From Chitinophagaceae bacterium (GTDB lineage Bacteria > Bacteroidota > Bacteroidia > Chitinophagales > Chitinophagaceae): a DNA stretch of 41,775 nucleotides. The stretch is taken from contig JANYCA010000108.1 of the NCBI GenBank assembly GCA_025360525.1, positions 1 through 41,775 on the forward strand, given 5' to 3'. This document shows, in pieces, positions 32,881-39,394 of this stretch. The notes beneath the pieces are model-generated. The model was not told the DNA's origin and did not search any database. It was given only the letters and a program-made list of their open reading frames with translations. Position 1 is the stretch's first letter. Each line of letters begins with the position of its first letter. The position numbers and the translations under genes were made by a program.

Positions 32881-34518
32881 TTAAAACCTTACAATTGCCC
32901 CACCCAATACATTCAAGCCATACACCGGATAATTTTTCCAGCGCTCGTATTTATTGTTGAAAAGATTATTTACATCCATCCAAACACTTATCTTTTTTGT
33001 GACGGCTAACTCTGCCCCAATGCTCAAATCCGCACCGCCACCCAGGGTATTTTTGCTGCTGTTTTTTTGCAGGTAAGGACTGCTGCTGAACGCCCAAAAA
33101 TCGCTTTTTAGCAACACCTGTTTAAAAGCCCCCCAACGGATCGAACCAGTAATTTCAACTGGTACTGTACCCCACGCCCGTTCATTATCCTTCATGCCAT
33201 TATAGCCATTAAAAGTAAGTCCACCGGTAATGGTAAATTTGTCCTGGTTTATAAAACTCATATCGCCATGTATTCTAAAATCATTTACCCGTCTATCATT
33301 ACTAATGATAAAACTGTTGCCCAACGCTGTGTCATTGATAAAGAAATTCATGTTATGAAAAGTGATCCAGGAGGCTTTGGCACTAAAGCTAAAATGCTTT
33401 CCCACTGTAGCTTTCAAACCGCCATAAAGCTCAGTCTCTTTGGTATTTTGCTGTTGCGAAATGGTTTGCAACCATGGATTAATTGTAACTAAATGCTGGT
33501 AAGTATTCTTTGTGATAGTACCCACTAACCCAGCCTGTAATAAAAAAATTTTGTCTGCTATTTTAAATTCTCCGTAAATATTTGGCAACACATTCAACTT
33601 GCCATTGTCCCAGGTGGGTGATACGCCTGCATGAATATTGAATGCAGGTTTTGCATACACCAGTTCCGGAGCCAGTTGATACACATTGTTATTGATTTTG
33701 ACATTGCTATCCAGATTTTTCGAAGAGTAAGAAGTAATGTTAGCAGCTACAGACAACTTAACTGAAAACGTTTCATCAAATGTTTTTGACAAGGGTACAG
33801 CTAACAGCAAACTGTTTTCTGAAAGTCGCCCAGGACTGTTAAAAATGTTTACAGCAATATTGGGTTTGTAATTGATACCAATTTCGGTTTCGAGTTTATT
33901 TTTGATAGCAGCAGATAAATTGATTTGCTGAAAACTTTGCAGTACCGCTTCTTTGGTAAAGCTATAAAGTTGGTGATCGTAGCCATACAAATGAAAATCC
34001 TGCTGGGTAAATCCAAGGCTGCCGGATATTTCGTTGGTGGGTGTAAAATAACTGCCTGCTGCTTTGATATTCATACCAGAATAATCCTGATTTTTAATTG
34101 GCCCTTTAGAAGATATATAATCTGCATAAACATTTACCAATGCATTTTTTTCATCCCCAAAACTAAAGCCTGCATTGATGTAAGGCGTTGAATAATTTCC
34201 AAAACCGGCCTTCAAAAAGTTTCTTATACCCAGGTTAAGTGAAGTATCCTGCGTAAGTGCCAAAGGTTTTAAAGATCCGGGCTGATAAGTATAAAAAAGA
34301 TTTTGCGATGGTATATTGTAAGGCATTAAAACCTTTGCCGTATCTGCTGTAAGATTGGTGGCAGAAAAGTTTATTTTAACTGCATTGCGTAACACAGGTT
34401 TGTAGCTCGAAGTTATATCTACCGTTTGCTTTTTTGTGCTGTCTTTTTGCGCCACAGCCGTTGTTACACTGCAACCAACCAATAGGAGGAAAAAGAAATA
34501 TTTTATAGTATGCTTCAT
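32881..34518 (-). CDS. Outer-membrane beta-barrel protein (TonB-dependent-receptor-like, no plug)
   Basis: 545 residues with a signal peptide (KYFFFLLLVGCSVTTAVAQ). A short periplasmic segment with the pattern VDITSSYKPVLRNAVKINFSA precedes a long series of amphipathic strands with aromatic ends, closing at LNVLGGAIVRF with a C-terminal phenylalanine as in outer-membrane barrels. The C-terminal ISVWMDVNNLFNNKYERWKNYP is typical of TonB-dependent receptors. No carboxypeptidase-like domain, TonB box or plug domain is seen, so active TonB-dependent import is doubtful. It lies 38 nt after the large TPR gene and most likely forms a complex with it. Confidence 0.8.
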   Translation of the reverse strand: MKHTIKYFFFLLLVGCSVTTAVAQKDSTKKQTVDITSSYKPVLRNAVKINFSATNLTADTAKVLMPYNIPSQNLFYTYQPGSLKPLALTQDTSLNLGIRNFLKAGFGNYSTPYINAGFSFGDEKNALVNVYADYISSKGPIKNQDYSGMNIKAAGSYFTPTNEISGSLGFTQQDFHLYGYDHQLYSFTKEAVLQSFQQINLSAAIKNKLETEIGINYKPNIAVNIFNSPGRLSENSLLLAVPLSKTFDETFSVKLSVAANITSYSSKNLDSNVKINNNVYQLAPELVYAKPAFNIHAGVSPTWDNGKLNVLPNIYGEFKIADKIFLLQAGLVGTITKNTYQHLVTINPWLQTISQQQNTKETELYGGLKATVGKHFSFSAKASWITFHNMNFFINDTALGNSFIISNDRRVNDFRIHGDMSFINQDKFTITGGLTFNGYNGMKDNERAWGTVPVEITGSIRWGAFKQVLLKSDFWAFSSSPYLQKNSSKNTLGGGADLSIGAELAVTKKISVWMDVNNLFNNKYERWKNYPVYGLNVLGGAIVRF

Positions 34519-34556
34519 AATTTGCTTTAATAATGTTGGCCTGTTGTTAATGCGGA

Positions 34557-37500
34557 TTAAATTTTAGAACTAAGTTTTTCTTCTTCTTTTGCTTTGGCTA
34601 ATTTTTCCTGCGCAATAATTTTTAACTCTGCAATAGCAGCATTAAGCGCTACACTTTCGTAGGTAGCTTTTGCATTGAAATAATCTTTTTGCTGTAAAAA
34701 AACATCGCCCAATAAAATGTACGACTTGGTAACCCAATAATCATAACTGCTGGTTTCCCGTATAACTGCCTGGGCTGCTTTTTCAGCCGCTGTAAAGTTG
34801 TTCAAACTAAATTGGCAGCTCGCTATTTCATACCTTGCCTCTGCACCCCATGCAGATTTATTTATACCTGCACAAGACTTGAATGCAGTGATAGCTCCGG
34901 CAAAATCATTGTTAGCCTGCAAGGATTTGCCCAGCACCAGGTTGGCAACCGATTTATCATCTGTACTGATTCCCTTTTTTGCCAGCAACTCTTTGGCTAC
35001 ATCATTTGCCTGGTTATAATCTTTTAATTGATAAAAGCTGCGAACCAAACCCCTTAAAGCTTCCAGCTGATTTTCCTGATTGATTGCACCGGCCTTTAAA
35101 GCAGTAAAATATTTTTTGGCATTGGTAAAATCTTTTATTTCAAAATAAGCAATTCTTGCGGCAGCCAAGGTGGCTCTTTCAAAATATTTGCTGAGCCCTT
35201 TATTACTTATGTTGCCATAGCTGTTGAGCGCATTTGCCCAGTCTTTTGATTTTGTATAACATTCGCCACGGAAAAAATTTGCTTCTAAAGCAAAGGCTCC
35301 GGAAGGATATTGAGACAGATAATTATTGAACCCTGCAATAGCAGTTGCACAATCATTGCTATTGTATTTTATTTCCGCTGCAGTGTAGGTAAGCGAATCC
35401 GCTTCGCTCACAGAAATATTTTTTCCGTTTTTGCGCATTAACTCCACATACTCGTTGGGCTTACCGTCTTCTACGTAAATATTTTTAATATTATCCAGCG
35501 CTTCATCAGCCTCTGCAGATTGTGGATATTGTTGTATTAAAATTTGGTAGTTACTTAGCGCCTCAGCATTTTTATTTAAATTATAATAACTAAGGCCCAG
35601 CTTTAAATAGGCCGCAGGCTTAATGCCACCAGCGTTGGTTATAATTAATATGTTTTTTAGGTAAGTGATAGCCTCTGTAAACTTTTCCTCAGCCATATAG
35701 CTATTGGCAATTTCCATATGGGCATCCGGCACTAAGCTACTTTTGGGATATTGGCGGATAAGGTTATTTAAAGTTGTTATTTTATTTGCCGCACTTTTAA
35801 CGCCGGCAATCATAGCCTTTTGAAACAAAGCATAATCACTTTGCGGCAAAGCATTATTGAGTACATTATCGTACATCACATTTGCTTTTGCAAAATCCTT
35901 GTTCATAAAATAGCAGTCGGCGCTGCGGATGTAGGCATCCTGTTCCAATGTAGTTGCGGTGGTATTTGATTTAGCAATTGGTTCAAAATAGATTACAGCC
36001 TGCTTGTAATTTTCTTTCTTTAACCAGCTATAACCAAGGTTATATTTTGCCGTAAACAAATTGGCTTCGCCTTGTGCAGCAACGCCACTTTGGAGGTAGG
36101 TTGATAAAAACTTTATCGCCTCATCATAACCGGCGGTTCTAAACGCAATTTCGCCTTTCCAGAAATTGGCGTACGCTGTAACGGAAGAATTTGGTAGCTG
36201 GTTGATCTTTGTAAATAACTCATCCGCCTTTAAAATTTGTTGGTCGTTCATATACTCAACTGCCCTGCCATACAATATTCTTGGATAAATTTTTTGCATG
36301 GTAGCTGTAGGCTTTGCAAACGATTCGTACAATACCAATGCATCACTAAAATTGTTGGTGTTGGCGAGTAAACTAACCAGAATTTCTTTGGCCTCCGTTG
36401 TATAGGCAGCTGCAGGATAGCTGGTAATAAATTGCTGCATTTCCTTCAACGCAATATCCTGGTAACCCAGTTCGTACGATAGCTTGGCATAATTAAACCG
36501 GGATATTTCCTGCTGTTGCTGGTTGCTGCTGTTAACTGCACAAAACTGAAAAGCGCTTCTGGCATTGGCCTTATCATTGATTCTTAAATAACAATCTCCC
36601 AGCAGGTACATAGAGTTTTGTCCCAATGAATCTTTTTCGTTGCTTAATTGTTTCAGGCCTTCAATTGCTTTATTTATTTGATTGGATTCGTAATAACAAT
36701 AGCTTAATTCGTACAAATCTTCCTTACTTACTTTGGAGCTGTTTTTTACATAATATTCCAGCAGGGGCAATGCTTTTTTAAAATTCTTTCTTTCAAAATA
36801 AATCTGTCCCAGTAGCTGTTTCATTTCCTTTTCATAATACAATCCTCCCCTGCTGAGTAAGCTTTCCCCATAACGTAACGCCTCATTTTTTTTATTCTGA
36901 AAGTAAAATATTTCGGCAATGTAATAGGGAACTACGTCTTTGTAATCATCCTTGTTTTCTACCAGCTTAAATGATTGTAAAGCATCGTCATATTTATGAT
37001 CGTAGAAGCTGATAAACCCATGGTAATAATTGGCAGGAATAAAATATTTACTTGCGGGCAATTGGTGAATTTCGTTGAACAGCGGCCTTGCTTTATCAAA
37101 TTGTTTAAGGTTAAAATAACAATAGCCCATCTCAAACTTAGCATCAGCTATTTCTTCATTGCTGATATTATCGAGACCTGCATATTCGTAATTGTAAATT
37201 GCTTTTTGAAATTCATCTTTTTGAAAATAATATTTTCCCAGGTGATAACTCATCAGTTGCGAACGTGGTGCATTGTTTATCCAATCGATATATTGAGTGG
37301 CCTCTTCAGCGGCAACCGGCAATAGGAGTTTAAGCCGGCAAACGATGTAATAATAATTAACATCATCGTATAAATAAGTGGCATTGGTTTTTTGATTGTC
37401 TTGCTGCTGTTGCTTTACCGCCTGCAACAATGGATAGGCCAACGCATACTGCTGCTGTGTAAAAAGCTGTTTGGCTTCTTTAAAATCTTTTTCAGCATCT

Positions 37501-37583
37501 ATAAATAAATGTGTTTGTTGAGAAAAAGCTGCACCGGATAAAAACAGCAAAAGGATATAAGCACCCAAAAATTTATTAATCAT
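34557..37583 (-). CDS. Large periplasmic tetratricopeptide-repeat protein
   Basis: 1008 residues. A signal peptide (NKFLGAYILLLFLSGAAFS) is followed by TPR-type helical repeats over nearly the whole length. Clear units include YHLGKYYFQKDEFQKAIYNYEYA, KYNLGYSWLKKENYKQAVIYFEPI, YLKLGLSYYNLNKNAEALSNY and YEIASCQFSLNNFTAAEKAAQAV, with the canonical small residues at positions 8 and 20. A Lys/Glu-rich end (EEKLSSKI) closes it. No catalytic motif is seen. It is the first gene of a three-gene operon with the barrel and the HU-like membrane protein and probably acts as a periplasmic scaffold. Confidence 0.87.
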   Translation of the reverse strand: MINKFLGAYILLLFLSGAAFSQQTHLFIDAEKDFKEAKQLFTQQQYALAYPLLQAVKQQQQDNQKTNATYLYDDVNYYYIVCRLKLLLPVAAEEATQYIDWINNAPRSQLMSYHLGKYYFQKDEFQKAIYNYEYAGLDNISNEEIADAKFEMGYCYFNLKQFDKARPLFNEIHQLPASKYFIPANYYHGFISFYDHKYDDALQSFKLVENKDDYKDVVPYYIAEIFYFQNKKNEALRYGESLLSRGGLYYEKEMKQLLGQIYFERKNFKKALPLLEYYVKNSSKVSKEDLYELSYCYYESNQINKAIEGLKQLSNEKDSLGQNSMYLLGDCYLRINDKANARSAFQFCAVNSSNQQQQEISRFNYAKLSYELGYQDIALKEMQQFITSYPAAAYTTEAKEILVSLLANTNNFSDALVLYESFAKPTATMQKIYPRILYGRAVEYMNDQQILKADELFTKINQLPNSSVTAYANFWKGEIAFRTAGYDEAIKFLSTYLQSGVAAQGEANLFTAKYNLGYSWLKKENYKQAVIYFEPIAKSNTTATTLEQDAYIRSADCYFMNKDFAKANVMYDNVLNNALPQSDYALFQKAMIAGVKSAANKITTLNNLIRQYPKSSLVPDAHMEIANSYMAEEKFTEAITYLKNILIITNAGGIKPAAYLKLGLSYYNLNKNAEALSNYQILIQQYPQSAEADEALDNIKNIYVEDGKPNEYVELMRKNGKNISVSEADSLTYTAAEIKYNSNDCATAIAGFNNYLSQYPSGAFALEANFFRGECYTKSKDWANALNSYGNISNKGLSKYFERATLAAARIAYFEIKDFTNAKKYFTALKAGAINQENQLEALRGLVRSFYQLKDYNQANDVAKELLAKKGISTDDKSVANLVLGKSLQANNDFAGAITAFKSCAGINKSAWGAEARYEIASCQFSLNNFTAAEKAAQAVIRETSSYDYWVTKSYILLGDVFLQQKDYFNAKATYESVALNAAIAELKIIAQEKLAKAKEEEKLSSKI

Positions 37584-37885
37584 AAGTATTGTATCATTGA
37601 TTTTTGCAGATTGTAAAATTAGCTATATTGATTGCCTGTGCAAACACCATTCCAAACCATTTGTGCATAAGTGGATAACTACTATTTTATTAGTCTGGTA
37701 GTTAAGCGGCATAGGCATTCTCTTAAATATGTTTAGAGGGCATAATTGTTTAGCTGTTGGCCTAAATTACAAGCCATAAATAAATGAAACGAATGTACAT
37801 TCGCAGTGCTGTTAATAAAAAGGTAAAGTAACCTGCTTGCTTTTTTATTCAAGTCAATTATTCTTAAAACCAAAAATAAAGTTCT
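37584..37885. other. Divergent gap between TPR gene and DoxX gene
   Basis: 302 nt, AT-rich, containing the start regions of two divergent genes. I see no ORF, no strong hairpin and no clear TAnnTTTG. Confidence 0.5.
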
Positions 37886-38293
37886 ATGAAAAAATTATTG
37901 TCAACAAAATATTCTGCAGGTGCGTTTAGCACGGCTGTTTTTATTTTAAGGATTACTGTTGGAGCCTTAATGCTAAATCATGGTTATTACAAACTGGTTC
38001 ACTTTGCAGACATGCAACCTAAGTTTATAAATTTTTTAGGGTTGGGCAGTACGGCCTCTTTATCCATGGTAATTTTTGCCGAGTTTTTTTGTTCAGTGTT
38101 TTTAATATTGGGCCTGTTTACACGGCCTGCTTGCATTCCTTTAATTATCGCCATGGGAGTTGCTTTGTGGAAAGCCCATCATTTTCAAGTTTTTGGAGAC
38201 GGAGAAAAAGTTACCTTTTATTTGTGTGCATACGTTACGTTGCTATTGGTTGGACCGGGCAAAGCCAGCCTGGATAGTATGATGGGGAAATAG
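37886..38293 (+). CDS. DoxX family membrane protein
   Basis: A 135-residue membrane protein with four predicted helices. LRITVGALMLNHGYYKLVHF near residue 22 and MVIFAEFFCSVFLILGLFTRPACIPLIIAMGVALWKAH near residue 65 match the DoxX/SURF4-like family, common small inner-membrane proteins of uncertain function (some work with quinone or thiol oxidoreductases). There is no operon partner; a heptamer array starts 10 nt after the stop. Confidence 0.87.
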   Translation: MKKLLSTKYSAGAFSTAVFILRITVGALMLNHGYYKLVHFADMQPKFINFLGLGSTASLSMVIFAEFFCSVFLILGLFTRPACIPLIIAMGVALWKAHHFQVFGDGEKVTFYLCAYVTLLLVGPGKASLDSMMGK

Positions 38294-38303
38294 TGGTGGG
38301 GGG

Positions 38304-38353
38304 TGTGAGTGGTCAATGGTCAATGGGAGTTTTGAGTAGGAGTTGTGAGTGGT
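38304..38353. repeat. Heptamer array, GGTCAAT/TGTGAGT type
   Basis: TGTGAGT, GGTCAAT, GGTCAAT, then degenerate 7-nt units (GGGAGTT, TTGAGTA, GGAGTTG, TGAGTGG). It begins 10 nt after the DoxX stop codon and shares the GGTGAAT/GGTCAAT theme of the hemC insertion. Confidence 0.55.
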
Positions 38354-38415
38354 TGTGAAATATTGAACGCCTGTTAACTATCGGGTGTTTCATGTGGCAA
38401 TGTCATTAATTTAAG

Positions 38416-38515
38416 AAGGTAAAAAGGTTATTAGATTTATTTTTCTGTTTTCTACTAAGGTTTTTCTTTAACCTTAGTAGAAACATATACATATTGCAGT
38501 AAACCTTATTACCTT
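38416..38515. repeat. Nested inverted repeats (100-nt palindromic element)
   Basis: Inner arms TTTCTACTAAGGTT (38449-38462) and AACCTTAGTAGAAA (38470-38483) are perfect over 14 bp with a 7-nt loop. Outer arms AAGGTAAAAAGGTT (38416-38429) and AACCTTATTACCTT (38502-38515) pair at 13 of 14. The words AAGGTT / AACCTT recur in all arms. It has no T tract and no coding potential. Confidence 0.75.
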
Positions 38516-38619
38516 ATTTGCACTTACTGTATTTAACTTAATTACACTGCCCGTGTGGGTTGATGCTTAACGTATAACTGGTAAAAAAAAAGGGGTTCCC
38601 TGTTTTTGGTTGTTTGTGA

Positions 38620-38775
38620 TTGTGTAAGTAAAGCCGAAAAAAGATAATTTAGCTGAACGGCTGGCGGATAGCAGCGTAAAGCCCACAGCTGAGGGGCTGC
38701 AGGGCTGGCTTTGTGGCGAGGACTTGCAGCGGATAGCCGCTTTAAATGTCGGGTTTAGCTTTTTTGCTGAACGCC
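38620..38775. repeat. Candidate structured interspersed repeat / RNA element
   Basis: A locally GC-richer segment with the word GCGGATAGC twice (38664-38672 and 38729-38737). A hairpin AAAGCC (38678-38683) / GGCTTT (38707-38712) encloses a smaller CAGC / GCTG stem. It resembles, from memory, intergenic repeats with GGATAGCAGCG and CAGCGGATAGC words found in many Bacteroidota genomes. Whether it is transcribed is unknown. Confidence 0.5.
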
Positions 38776-38846
38776 CCAAAAAATAAATTGGATTATTTTT
38801 TTTGAATGCGATAGTACGTAACCTGCACTGTTTAATAATATAAAAA

Positions 38847-39269
38847 ATGTTTGTAACAGAAACACAAATTAGAATTCATTACGCACTCACCGATCAGATG
38901 GGTGTGGTGTATCACGGCCATTATGCCCAGTTTTACGAAATTGGAAGGGCGGAGGCTATGCGGCAAATAAATTATTCTTACAAAGACATAGAGGCAATCG
39001 GTATAATTATGCCCGTGGTAGATATACACAGCCGGTTTTTACGTCCGGCAAAATACGAAGACCTGATAACCGTGAAAACCATTTTGAAAGAATTACCCAT
39101 TCATCACAAAATCATGTTTCATCATGAAATATATAACCAACAGGATGAGTTGCTGAATACCGGTGATGTAACCCTTTATTTTATACAGGCAAAAGGAATG
39201 AAGCGATGTGAGATGCCGGATGATTTGAAAGAAAAACTGGCGGGGTATTTTCCAAAAATAACCGACTAA
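38847..39269 (+). CDS. Acyl-CoA thioesterase (YbgC/4-hydroxybenzoyl-CoA thioesterase family)
   Basis: A 140-residue single hot-dog-fold protein that hydrolyses acyl-CoA thioesters. The active-site segment IHYALTDQMGVVYHGHYAQFYEIGRAEAMR has the family aspartate in place (typical pattern Y-x-x-T-D-x-x-G-x-V-Y). The DIHSRFLRPAKYEDLITVKTIL strand-turn region and the C-terminal DELLNTGDVTLYFI also fit. The chain length is normal for the family. It sits 125 nt upstream of hppA, which has its own promoter signal. Confidence 0.92.
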   Translation: MFVTETQIRIHYALTDQMGVVYHGHYAQFYEIGRAEAMRQINYSYKDIEAIGIIMPVVDIHSRFLRPAKYEDLITVKTILKELPIHHKIMFHHEIYNQQDELLNTGDVTLYFIQAKGMKRCEMPDDLKEKLAGYFPKITD

Positions 39270-39312
39270 ATACCTCGGACTGTTTTTATAGAACAACCTG
39301 TCATTAAATCAA

Positions 39313-39345
39313 CCTGCAATTAAGCAGGGCGTTCTGCCTGTTTTT
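39313..39345 (+). terminator. Possible terminator between thioesterase and hppA genes
   Basis: CCTGC (39313-39317) can pair with GCAGG (39324-39328); alternatively CAGG (39325-39328) pairs with CCTG (39337-39340), directly followed by TTTTT. Stems are short, so confidence is low. Confidence 0.3.
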
Positions 39346-39358
39346 CCATCAATTCACC

Positions 39359-39366
39359 TATTTTTG
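39359..39366 (+). promoter_or_regulatory. Putative hppA promoter (-7 element)
   Basis: TATTTTTG matches TAnnTTTG, 28 nt before the hppA ATG. No clear -33 element is seen. Confidence 0.5.
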
Positions 39367-39394
39367 CCCACCTAAAAATTAACAATACATATAT

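Larger units (their letters stand above)
38294..38846. other. Repeat-rich gap between DoxX and thioesterase genes
   Basis: 553 nt without a gene. In order it holds a heptamer array (38304-38353), a nested dyad (38416-38515) and a GC-richer structured repeat (38620-38775). A 70-codon minus-strand frame at 38567-38779 is a by-product of the last element. Confidence 0.7.

Noticed and set aside
38567..38779. 70-codon minus-strand ORF
   Set aside because: It coincides with the structured repeat at 38620-38775. Such frames are by-products of that repeat and have no ribosome-binding context.
39313..39345. Attenuator for hppA with alternative stems
   Set aside because: The putative -7 element lies downstream of it, so the stems would not be in the hppA leader. 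Stems are only 4-5 bp.
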